DNA of 24,366 bases from a virus: positions 1 through 24,366 of the IMG/VR virus record IMGVR_UViG_3300020347_000033; one strand, 5' to 3'. The notes beneath the pieces are model-generated. The model saw only the letters and a program-made list of their open reading frames with translations. It ran no database searches and had not been told where the DNA came from. Each line of letters begins with the position of its first letter. Position 1 is the stretch's first letter. The position numbers and the translations under genes are program-made. Below, one piece after another: positions 12,709 through 22,000 of the stretch.

Positions 12709-13311
12709 ATGGCAACACAAATAACACCAACTACCGAGTTACAAGCTATCAACACTATGCTCTCTGCTATTGGAGAAGCACCTGTTAACTCAATTAGCGG
12801 CATAACAAACGTAGATGTATCTGTCGCTATAAATATCTTAGATGAAACTAGCCTTTCTGTACAAAGTGAAGGCTGGAACTTTAACACAGAATACAATGTA
12901 ACTTACTCAATAGATGATGATAGTAAGATTCCATTACCTTCCAACTGCGTCCAAGCTGACGCTCATGCAACACACAGATATCAAAACGTAGTAATACGTG
13001 ATGGTAAGCTGTATGACCTAGATAAACACACTGACGTTTTTACAATCGTCCCACCATTAGATGTTGTATTAGTACAACAATTTGAACAACTACCTGAATA
13101 CGCTAGACGCTATATTACAGTAAAAGCCGCTAGACGTTTTGCAGCTAGATTTATCGGTGACGCTGGTTTATCTGAACTAATGAGCATAGATGAACAGGAA
13201 GCTTATAATAACTTTAAGCAGTCTGATTCTAGAAGTGAAGATGTAAACATACTAGAAGGTGACGCAAATACATATTCTATAATTAACAGACCACCTAGAA
13301 GGACTTATTAA
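12709..13311 (+). CDS. 11: Tail tubular protein A, T7 gp11 type
   Basis: The 200-residue protein (T7 gp11 has 196) would form the gatekeeper ring between portal and nozzle. Typical segments are ELQAINTMLSAIGEAPVNSI at the N-terminus, a central SEGWNFNTEYNVTY with IPLPSNCVQAD, and LPEYARRYITVKAARRFAARF, the basic helix region of this family. GAGGA at 12700-12704 precedes ATG 12709. It is the first gene after the capsid terminator, and its stop overlaps the next start as TAATG at 13309-13313, so it is coupled to its partner tail tube B. Confidence 0.94.
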   Translation: MATQITPTTELQAINTMLSAIGEAPVNSISGITNVDVSVAINILDETSLSVQSEGWNFNTEYNVTYSIDDDSKIPLPSNCVQADAHATHRYQNVVIRDGKLYDLDKHTDVFTIVPPLDVVLVQQFEQLPEYARRYITVKAARRFAARFIGDAGLSELMSIDEQEAYNNFKQSDSRSEDVNILEGDANTYSIINRPPRRTY

Positions 13312-15797
13312 TGGCAGTAGTTTCACAGTCGATACCTAATTTCCTGAATGGCATAAGTCAACAGACCCCTACACAACGTGGTATTAATCAAGGGACTGAA
13401 CAGATTAACTGTCAGAACAACATAATTAAAGGCTTAGGCAAACGCCCACCTTCAGAATATATAGCTACAATAGACAGTACAAATGTGTTTCCTAACACTA
13501 CAAAAATATGGAACATACAAAGAGATGAAAACAATAAGTACATTGTTGCATTTTACAATGGTGGGGTAAAAGTTTTTGACTTACAAGGTAATGAGAAGAC
13601 TGTAAGCTACCCTGATGGCACATCTTATCTTACCACTACCAATCCTAAGAACGACCTTAAGATGGTTAACATTGCAGATTTTACTTTTGTATCTAACAAA
13701 TCTATTACACCAGCACAAAGTGGTTCAACTACAGCAGCTAAAGTAGAATACTTTTACGTGGTATTTAAGGTAACCAACTTTGGTAGAGAGTACGCAATAC
13801 ATCTTACTCACCCTGATTTACCATACGGTATCAACGCTATTATACAAATGCCTGACGGTAGTGACGCTAACCATGACACAGAGTTTAGAGACACAGCAAA
13901 ACTAATAGATATCTTTAGATATGGAACTGGTAGTCAATATTGGAACGCTTCATCTAGTATAGAATTTAAACTTACTAGAGCAGACACTGGAGCAACATTA
14001 ACTAGCTCACAAGGACTTTCTAATTACAGTGGAGTTACAGCAGAGTTTACATTTACAGAACACCAGTCTTCACTGCGTGGTTATGTAGTAGACCAAAACG
14101 CTAGCTACACAGTAGAAACACATGATGGTGCTGGTAATGCTGAACTATATGCTGTTAAAGATGAAATACAAGATTTTACTAAGTTACCTTATTATGCAAA
14201 GTTAAATGACAAGATTAAAGTAACAGGTGACGCTGGTGATACTACATCAGATTACTATGTTAACTATGTAGGCAATGGTGTATGGGAAGAGTGTATAGCA
14301 CCTAACACAAGTACAGGTCTAAATGACACTACAATGCCACATGCTCTTATTAATAATAATGATGGCACATTTACATTTGCTAAACAAAGTTATACAAACA
14401 GAGACGCTGGGGATGATACCACAAACCCTGACCCTTCATTTGTAGGACAGAAAATACAAAACCTTACATTCTATAAAAATAGACTAGGTATATTAGCTGG
14501 GGAGAATTTAATATTATCAGGAAATGCTGATTTCTTTAATTTCTTTGCAACAACAGTAACACAAGTATTAGATACAGATGTTATAGATGTAGCAGCTTCA
14601 GGTACAACTGTTAACGTATTAAGAAATTCAATATCATTTAACGAGACCTTACTGTTATTCTCCGACACATCACAGTATAAACTCGCTTCAGCAGCTGAGA
14701 CAATTACCCCAACCTCAGCTGTGTTAAATGAAGTATCAACATTCTCACACAATGCTAATGTAACACCTGTAGCTTCAGGTAGATATGCTTACTTCTCACA
14801 AGTACGTAATGCAAACACAGCAGTAAGAGAATATTATTCAGACAATGATACACTAACTAATGACGGTTTAGATGTTACTGTTGCGGTACAAACTTTAATA
14901 CCTGACAATGCTTATTCAATATTGAGTAACACAACAGAAGATTCTTTGATAGTGCTGTGTTCAGATACAGCTGACACTCAGACAGCACCATACACTACAG
15001 GAACAGCTGTATCACCTACCAATGCCAACACAATGTATATGTACAAATACTTCTTTGATAGAGGTGAGAAAGTACAAACAGCGTGGTCTAAATGGGAATT
15101 TGATGGTACTAAAATAATAGGTGGCATGGTAGATAATAGTTATATTTATCTATTTGTAGTAGAAGAAACAGACACAAAGTTACTACGTATTGACTTACAA
15201 GATTTATCAGATTCCACTATAGGTCATAATGTTTATGTAGACCTTAAGAAATCTGTAACTGGAACTTATGATTCAGGTACTGACCTTACTACATTCACTA
15301 GCCCATATGGAGCTAAGACAGGATTACTAGCTGTAAATGCTAGCACAGGAGCTGATTACACAGCAACAAATACCACAGGTTCAACATACACACTAGAAGG
15401 AAATCACACTAGTTTAATTATAGGTGTGCCTTATGAATCTAAATATACACTATCACCACAGTACGTAAGAGAAGCTTCAGGACAAGGTTCAATAGCTGTA
15501 ACTTCAGGTAGATACCAAGTGCGTACTATATCGTTTGATTATGAAAACAGTGGGTTTTTTAAAGTAGAAGTAACACCTGAGAATAGAGATACATATACTA
15601 CATTTATGAATGGTTATATTATTGGTTTATCAGGAGCAGTAGATAACCCAGCGATTTCGTCAGGTACTATTATTGTCCCTGTACAAAGTAGAAATACATT
15701 ATTTACATTAGATATAAAGAGTAGCTCACACTTACCTATGTTTATTCCTAGTGCTGAAGTGGAAGGTTACTACCACAGACGTTCTAGGAGAATATAA
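13311..15797 (+). CDS. 12: Tail tubular protein B (nozzle), T7 gp12 type
   Basis: The 828-residue protein (T7 gp12 has 794) would form the hexameric tail nozzle. The N-terminus SQSIPNFLNGISQQTPTQRG, with RPPSEYIATI, is typical of the family. Later come the conserved FYKNRLGILAGENLILSGN and a C-terminal VEGYYHRRSRRI. The body is mainly beta-stranded and rich in Thr, Ser and Asn, as expected of a beta-propeller nozzle. The start overlaps the tail tube A stop, and AGAAGGA is upstream. I see no sign of a frameshift or insertion. Confidence 0.95.
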   Translation: MAVVSQSIPNFLNGISQQTPTQRGINQGTEQINCQNNIIKGLGKRPPSEYIATIDSTNVFPNTTKIWNIQRDENNKYIVAFYNGGVKVFDLQGNEKTVSYPDGTSYLTTTNPKNDLKMVNIADFTFVSNKSITPAQSGSTTAAKVEYFYVVFKVTNFGREYAIHLTHPDLPYGINAIIQMPDGSDANHDTEFRDTAKLIDIFRYGTGSQYWNASSSIEFKLTRADTGATLTSSQGLSNYSGVTAEFTFTEHQSSLRGYVVDQNASYTVETHDGAGNAELYAVKDEIQDFTKLPYYAKLNDKIKVTGDAGDTTSDYYVNYVGNGVWEECIAPNTSTGLNDTTMPHALINNNDGTFTFAKQSYTNRDAGDDTTNPDPSFVGQKIQNLTFYKNRLGILAGENLILSGNADFFNFFATTVTQVLDTDVIDVAASGTTVNVLRNSISFNETLLLFSDTSQYKLASAAETITPTSAVLNEVSTFSHNANVTPVASGRYAYFSQVRNANTAVREYYSDNDTLTNDGLDVTVAVQTLIPDNAYSILSNTTEDSLIVLCSDTADTQTAPYTTGTAVSPTNANTMYMYKYFFDRGEKVQTAWSKWEFDGTKIIGGMVDNSYIYLFVVEETDTKLLRIDLQDLSDSTIGHNVYVDLKKSVTGTYDSGTDLTTFTSPYGAKTGLLAVNASTGADYTATNTTGSTYTLEGNHTSLIIGVPYESKYTLSPQYVREASGQGSIAVTSGRYQVRTISFDYENSGFFKVEVTPENRDTYTTFMNGYIIGLSGAVDNPAISSGTIIVPVQSRNTLFTLDIKSSSHLPMFIPSAEVEGYYHRRSRRI

Positions 15798-16274
15798 ATG
15801 GCATACGTAAGACCAGCAATCAGTGTAGACATTGCTTATCTTGCACCTAAAATGAGGCAAGCAGATAAGGATGAAATTTGGGCGTCAGATAGACTGACAA
15901 CTGGAGAAGCACTTATGCAACCCTTTCAACATAAAGGAAGTAAAACATGGTGTGTTATTGGGACAGAAGAAGAGTATGTTATCGGAATGTTTGGTAGCGT
16001 GCCTTCGTTAGATAAAGATTATGGGGTCGCATGGTTATTAGCCAGTGATGAGTTATTTAATTACAAGAAAGAATTTATAAAACAATCACCTGAATGGGTG
16101 GCACAAATGGGAAAAGGTTATAAATATTTATATAACTATGTAGATGTCCGAAATGACAAGTCTATTAAATGGCTTAAACATTTAGGATTTAAAACAATAA
16201 GACTAGAGGAACAATATGGCAAAGGTAAAATGCCATTCTATTTAATGATGAAGGAGATAATATGTGTGGCTTAG
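15798..16274 (+). CDS. 13: gp13-like protein with GNAT-like pattern
   Basis: The 158-residue protein lies where T7 has gene 13 (138 residues, needed for virion assembly). Similarity is modest but present at the end: KYLYNYVDVRNDKSIKWLKHLGFKTIRLEEQYGKG compares with T7 segments LWNYVWVGNTSHIRFLKTIGA and EEYTRDGQ. The N-R-x-S-I-x-W-L-x-x-L-G-F pattern is that of the C-terminal half of GNAT acetyltransferase folds. A clear acetyl-CoA-binding loop is not obvious, so enzyme activity is doubtful. AGGAGA precedes ATG 15798. The 3' end overlaps the next gene by 13 bases and contains its ribosome binding site. Confidence 0.82.
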   Translation: MAYVRPAISVDIAYLAPKMRQADKDEIWASDRLTTGEALMQPFQHKGSKTWCVIGTEEEYVIGMFGSVPSLDKDYGVAWLLASDELFNYKKEFIKQSPEWVAQMGKGYKYLYNYVDVRNDKSIKWLKHLGFKTIRLEEQYGKGKMPFYLMMKEIICVA

Positions 16275-16906
16275 CTGAAGCAATGGCAGTAATGTCAGTA
16301 GTGCAATCTATACAGGGTTATAATACACAAAAAGCCCAAGCTAAAGCTCAAGAGCGAGCTAACAAAATTACTGAACAAAATGCTAACATGTCTTACCTTA
16401 ATGACATCCAAAAGATAGAAGGTGAGAAAGTAGAAGCCGCTAGAGAATTTGCCTTAGAAAGTTTTAAAAGTAAAATGGACTTACGCAAAAAACAAGCAAC
16501 TGCACTTAATTTAGGTTTTGGTAATCCATTTAAAGTAATACAAGATTTAGCTGGAACAGCTGATACAGATTACGTAGAACTACAAAATGCTTTCTTATCA
16601 GATATGTATAAAGCTAACTATCAATATTCACAAGCGTATGCAGACATGCAAACAACACGAGCTAAATACTTAAAACCAGTAGTCTCACCAAGTGGGTTAG
16701 GTTTAGCATTAGAAATAGGAACAGCCGCAGCCAGCTATGGAATGAACTCAAATGCTATTGTTAACCAATCTACACAAGCTGAGATGGCTAATAAAGCCGC
16801 TTACGGCTGGGGTGTTAATGCACAAAGAACAATTACAGGTAAACAAAAACTTACGCCGTTTGCAAATAAAGTGCAATTAGGGAATATTACAGGAGTCTAT
16901 AAATAA
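16262..16906 (+). CDS. 14: Internal virion protein B, T7 gp14 type
   Basis: The 214-residue protein (T7 gp14 has 196) would be ejected with the DNA and form the outer-membrane channel of the ejection machine. It starts MCGLAEAMAVMSVVQSIQGY, and T7 gp14 also starts Met-Cys followed by an Ala/Ile/Ser-rich helix and a Gln/Ala-rich segment. The middle is a long Ala-, Lys- and Gln-rich helix (QKAQAKAQERANK), and the later GLALEIGTAAASYGMNSNA matches the small-residue, membrane-active segment of the family. AAGGAG precedes ATG 16262. The stop overlaps the next start (TAATG). Confidence 0.9.
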   Translation: MCGLAEAMAVMSVVQSIQGYNTQKAQAKAQERANKITEQNANMSYLNDIQKIEGEKVEAAREFALESFKSKMDLRKKQATALNLGFGNPFKVIQDLAGTADTDYVELQNAFLSDMYKANYQYSQAYADMQTTRAKYLKPVVSPSGLGLALEIGTAAASYGMNSNAIVNQSTQAEMANKAAYGWGVNAQRTITGKQKLTPFANKVQLGNITGVYK

Positions 16907-19020
16907 TGGCATATGAATCTAAAGTAACAAACAAATACTTCGGCACTACATTTGCTGGTGCTGGTAAAGCGTCTGTAGAAACTGATGGTTTAATGGAAGC
17001 CCTTAAAACTGTTTCTCCAAAGTTACAAGAAATGGGCTCTTCTTATGTAGAAAGACAACAAAAAGAAGCTGAATTAGAACTGTCTAAACTACAAGCTTCA
17101 GGTAAATCACTTGAAGATATACAAAAAATTATTACTTCAGGTGAGAACGAACAGCTGAATAGTATGTATGCAACAGCTACTAATGATATGTGGATGGGTA
17201 AAACACAGGCGGCTAAAGATTGGCAGTCAGTGTTGGCTAACCAAGATAACTATGACCCTAAGTCACAGAGTGCTGAAGAATTTTTAAATGAACATGTAAC
17301 AGCAGATTTTGATACAGGTGGTAAATATTTCTCAGGTGCTTATGCTTCTGTTTGGAATGAAAAAAAATCATCTTTTCTAACACAAGACGCTCAGAGTAGA
17401 TTTGAGGTTAGAAACAAAGAAGAGATAGATAGTATGTCTGACTTTATAAAAATATATCAAGGGACAGAAAACGGTGTAACAATCGCACAGCGTCTAGAAA
17501 CAAAACAAAATAGTGATGGCAAACCACCTACCCCTAAACAAATTAACGCAGCTATCTTACAAGGGACTGAACAACTTATAGAATTAGGTGACTATGATAG
17601 AGCCGAAAGTTTCTTAAAGTCACACAGAGGCTACAACGGTAAGATGGAAGTTAAATCATTGTTGGATTCAGGTAATGCAAAAGCACATGATTTAATGAAG
17701 CAAATTAGGGTTGCTAGGAACACCAAAGTAATTGCAGATGCCAAAGCTAGTAAAGATGAAATTAAACGTAGAGGTGATGTTTTATTGTCACAATATGCTA
17801 CAGGTGAAAAAGAAGGCGGAATTAAATTAACAATGGAAGAACAAGAAGCAGTTAAGAGAGAACTTATGACACCCGACCATATCGCTAGATTTAATTTGTT
17901 TGAAAAAATAGTAAGTAAATCAGGGAGTGTTATGAACAGTCCTATTGTAATGGAAAATTTAAAAAGTGAAATGTTAAGTAAGAACTTTATTGGAAGTGAC
18001 ACTGGTTTTGATGCCTATTTACAATTTTTAGCAGACAGGGGACAGACACTGACACCTAGTCAAGCAAATGATTTAAGTAGATATTTTTCTAAAGCTCAAG
18101 AAGCTTTTCGTGAGGGATATTCTGTTGAAAGTCAACCACAAGTTATAAATACCATAAATAGATTAAACCAAGAATTTGTACCATCTAGTAAAGAGTATGA
18201 CCGAAAAAAACAAGATGTTCTTTTTAAACACATAGAAGACCATGTAAACATGGAAATCAAAAAGTGGATGACAGAAGACATGGAAAACATACCTATGCCA
18301 AAAGGAGCGTCTTTAGAAGCAAAAAACGCTTACGATACACGTATTAAAAATAAGCTTAACGAGATTTATAATAACATTGCAGTTACATTTGACCCTAAAT
18401 CTCAACTAAGAGTCCATGCTGAAACAAGAGGGACAATTCTTGACTTTGACAAAGAAGAAACAAGAGTAAACATGCTAAGAGCCTCTTCTCAAATATTTAA
18501 AAATCTTATAGAACCTGAAGCTACTCAAGGCACTATAGGTGAATATGAGACAATTAATAAACTTGTTGAAGAATCTGAACGCTCAGGAGTACCTATTCCA
18601 AAACTTATTAAACAATCCAGCCAGTTTGAAGAAGCTATAAGATTAGCTAAAGGAAAAATGAATCGTGAAGATTTAGATTTATTAGCAATTCAAATTATGG
18701 ATGATTACAACATCACAGATAACACACAAGCATTACAAGAACGTGCAAAATATACTACAGATAAATTCAATCAACTAAAAAATATAGACATGGATGAGGG
18801 TGATTTAGGTGTTGTACAAACAGTTATTGATGCTTTTACTGATTCAGATGAAGTACGCCAAGCACAGCGTGTCCAAGAAACTTTAAGTGATTTATTAGGC
18901 TATGAAGTTTCAGGTAAATATTTATTAGGTGGAATAGAAGAAAGTGAATTAGAAGAGGTGGCAGACAAGTTTGGCATACCATTTGAAGAGTTTAAAAATG
19001 TTTTAAGGAGAATTAGATAA
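16906..19020 (+). CDS. 15: Internal virion protein C, T7 gp15 type
   Basis: The 704-residue protein (T7 gp15 has 747) lies between gp14 and gp16 equivalents and should form part of the periplasmic ejection tunnel. It is largely alpha-helical and strongly charged, with a helix after the N-terminus (YVERQQKEAELELSKLQASG) followed by tunnel-type segments such as AKDWQSVLANQDNYDPKS. Direct sequence similarity to T7 is weak, so the call rests mainly on order, size and composition. I see no lytic transglycosylase motif. AGGAG at 16891-16895 precedes the start, and the stop overlaps the next start as TAATG. Confidence 0.88.
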   Translation: MAYESKVTNKYFGTTFAGAGKASVETDGLMEALKTVSPKLQEMGSSYVERQQKEAELELSKLQASGKSLEDIQKIITSGENEQLNSMYATATNDMWMGKTQAAKDWQSVLANQDNYDPKSQSAEEFLNEHVTADFDTGGKYFSGAYASVWNEKKSSFLTQDAQSRFEVRNKEEIDSMSDFIKIYQGTENGVTIAQRLETKQNSDGKPPTPKQINAAILQGTEQLIELGDYDRAESFLKSHRGYNGKMEVKSLLDSGNAKAHDLMKQIRVARNTKVIADAKASKDEIKRRGDVLLSQYATGEKEGGIKLTMEEQEAVKRELMTPDHIARFNLFEKIVSKSGSVMNSPIVMENLKSEMLSKNFIGSDTGFDAYLQFLADRGQTLTPSQANDLSRYFSKAQEAFREGYSVESQPQVINTINRLNQEFVPSSKEYDRKKQDVLFKHIEDHVNMEIKKWMTEDMENIPMPKGASLEAKNAYDTRIKNKLNEIYNNIAVTFDPKSQLRVHAETRGTILDFDKEETRVNMLRASSQIFKNLIEPEATQGTIGEYETINKLVEESERSGVPIPKLIKQSSQFEEAIRLAKGKMNREDLDLLAIQIMDDYNITDNTQALQERAKYTTDKFNQLKNIDMDEGDLGVVQTVIDAFTDSDEVRQAQRVQETLSDLLGYEVSGKYLLGGIEESELEEVADKFGIPFEEFKNVLRRIR

Positions 19021-22000
19021 TGAGTGAAGAAAATCGTTATGATTTACCCCCTATAGAAGTAGATGAAAAACCTGAACCTTTAAATCTTCCTGAAAGCAGA
19101 CAGCGTTTAAATAGAAAAGAAAGACGAAGAAATGCAAGAGAAAGAAGAGAATATGATGATTCAGAAGGAATAGAAAGAGAACAAAATGCTTTAGAAAAGC
19201 TTGAGTCTCCTTATATTTTAAATGAAGTGTTGCCTCGTTTTTATGAAAAACAATACGGTAAAGACATTAGTGATTTAACTGATTTAGAAAAAATAAGTTT
19301 ATATTATGAAGATAGAATAGGTGCATACCATAATACTTATAAAGCTGGAGACGAAATTTATGAAATGAAATATGGTAAAAACGCTAAAGATAATGAGCAT
19401 AGAGCCGACTGGGCGGAACTGACTCAATTGTATGAGGACATTCCTTCATTTGGTGGTGGTCAAATAGGTTTTATGGAATGGGCATACCATTTTCTACCTG
19501 AGTTTACACTTAAAGACCCTACGTTTTATATAGGAATAGGAGCTGGTAAACTAGCAACAAGCATGGGCAAATCAAAAGCTATTAAAGAAGCTGTTGATAC
19601 AGTCAAAGAAGAAATTGCCAAAGCACAAATTAAAGCTAAAACAGGTAAAGAAACTGTAACATTAACAGATGATGAAATTATAAAAAACTTAGACCCCAAT
19701 CTTTTAAAAAACCAAATGTTTAAAAAAACTTTAAAATGGTCAGCTGCTGTAGATGGTGGAAGTGGATTAGCCATTGGAATGTTACACGACGCTCACGCTC
19801 AGTATTCAGAAATAGAAGCGGGACTAACAGGTGATTCTTTTGATAGATGGCGTATGCTAAAAAACGGAGTAGTAACGGGGAGTATAGGTGTACTCACTTC
19901 AGGAACAATATCAGGATTATCTTTAAAAGGAAGTATATCTAGATATTATGATGACCCTGAAACAGGTTTTTTAAGAGATGTTAAACAAGAGTTAGGTGAT
20001 TTAGATTTTGAAAACAATGTTAGTTATCAATTTAATTCAAAAACTGGTGAGATAGATGTTTTTCCACCTACTAAACGTGAGCAAACATCATTAGGTTCTA
20101 CTGTAGAAACTAAAGATAAATCTGTTGGTGTTGTTACTAAAATGTCTAAAGACGGTAAAAAAGCTACAGTGCAATTTGCAGATGAAGATGGAAAAGTAAC
20201 AACTAAAACTTTTAATACTGAAAATGTTAAATTTGTTAGTAAACCTGAGGCAAGCACAGACCCCAATGTTTTACCGCCTAGCTTATCTAAAGCTTCTCCT
20301 AGATATAACTATGGACAGACACCTATAGATTTAGACTTTGAAGATGACATAACAAAAGCTTTATATATTGTTGGGGGTAAAGGACAGAGTGCAAAGCACG
20401 CTGACTATCTAGCTTTTCTAGATAACGCTGGTGTTGAAAACATTACAGAAGAAGCAGCAAAAGTCCGTAAACAAATAAAAGACGCAGCTAAAGCTGGTGA
20501 AACTAGCGTGACTGTTAAAAAGCAATATAAACAAAAATCATTAGATATTAAAAAACCTGATGAATCTCCATTGATACAAAAGAAAGCTGAAGAAATTAAA
20601 AGGTCTACAGAGTTTTTAAATTGGGAAAAAATAGATGCAAACCCTGAATATAAAAATGCACTTAAACAAATAATGACTGACCTTGCTGAAAAAGGAATTA
20701 TAAGAGGTTCTTCTAGAAAACACTTAATAAAATTTATGGAAGAAAGAGGCAAAGAATTACAACAACATGACATGGATTATGTTTTTAAAAAACTAAAACA
20801 AATGTCAGACATGGGAGATGATGCTGGGGCTATAAAATTAGCAGCAGACATGGATTTTTTAGCCAGTGTTTCTGACTTTAAAAAACTTAGAGACATGATA
20901 GACGAAGCAGTCACAGATGTTGAAAAAGTTAAATTAGCTGAAGTGATGAAAGACGCTGTTATTAAATTAGGGGAGAAAGCCTCAATTACAACAGGAGCAA
21001 CAACCGCAGCTTCAGATATTATGCAGTCAGGTAAAATTATTAAAAACCTTAGTGAAGCTGAAAAGTTAAAATTAGAAAGACGTAAAATACTGGGTGAAGA
21101 AATTATACCTGATTTAAAAGTTGCCCTTATAGAAATGACACCTGACCAACAAATAGCAACTTTAGCTAAATTAGGTGAGCATATGGATAACCCATTCATG
21201 TTACAAAAGTTAAATCACATAGCTAAATTAAAAGCTGGTAGTGATGATGTTACTTTTGGTCAAGCTTTTAATGAAGTAATAACAGGTAATTTATTGTTAG
21301 ATTATTCTACCCATGTTATTAACGGCAGTAGTGCGGGAATAAAAACTGCTACGACACGAGTAGAAGATTATGCTGGTGGTCTTCTTTATTTTGGAAAAAC
21401 AGGAAGCATAGACTTACTAAGAATGATGAATGATGTAAACATGACAAATAAATTTGTTTATGGGGCTGCTCTTGAAGATGCCTTATTAGCTTTTAAATTA
21501 CAACGAAATGTTGGAGACGCACTGGAGCATAAGTTTGACCAGCCCCGTCAATTAATGGCTAATACATATCTTGAACAACACGCTAAAAGTAAAAACATAG
21601 TAAGAAAAACTCTTTTAAATCCTTATATAAGTACAATGGCTAAGTTTTCTAACTTTGCTTTTAAAACACTAGGAATGGAAGACACGTTTATAAAAGCATT
21701 AACTAACCGTGCTTATAGGATAGCTCATGTAAATCAGCGTATGCGTAAGTTTTACCCTGAGTTATGGAAACAAAAACCTAAAGATGTCACTAAAACTTTA
21801 GGGGAAGTACAGAAGATTAAAAATCTTAAAAGAGATAATAACTATGAACTATCTTTGGATAACCCTGATTATAAAAAAATACAAGCTAACAATGACCTAA
21901 TAAAAGACATTGAACCATTAATAGATAACAGTGATTTTGCTAAAAAATATCGTGAGTTGTTTTATCAATATGAAGATGAGTTTGGTAATTGGAGATTTAT

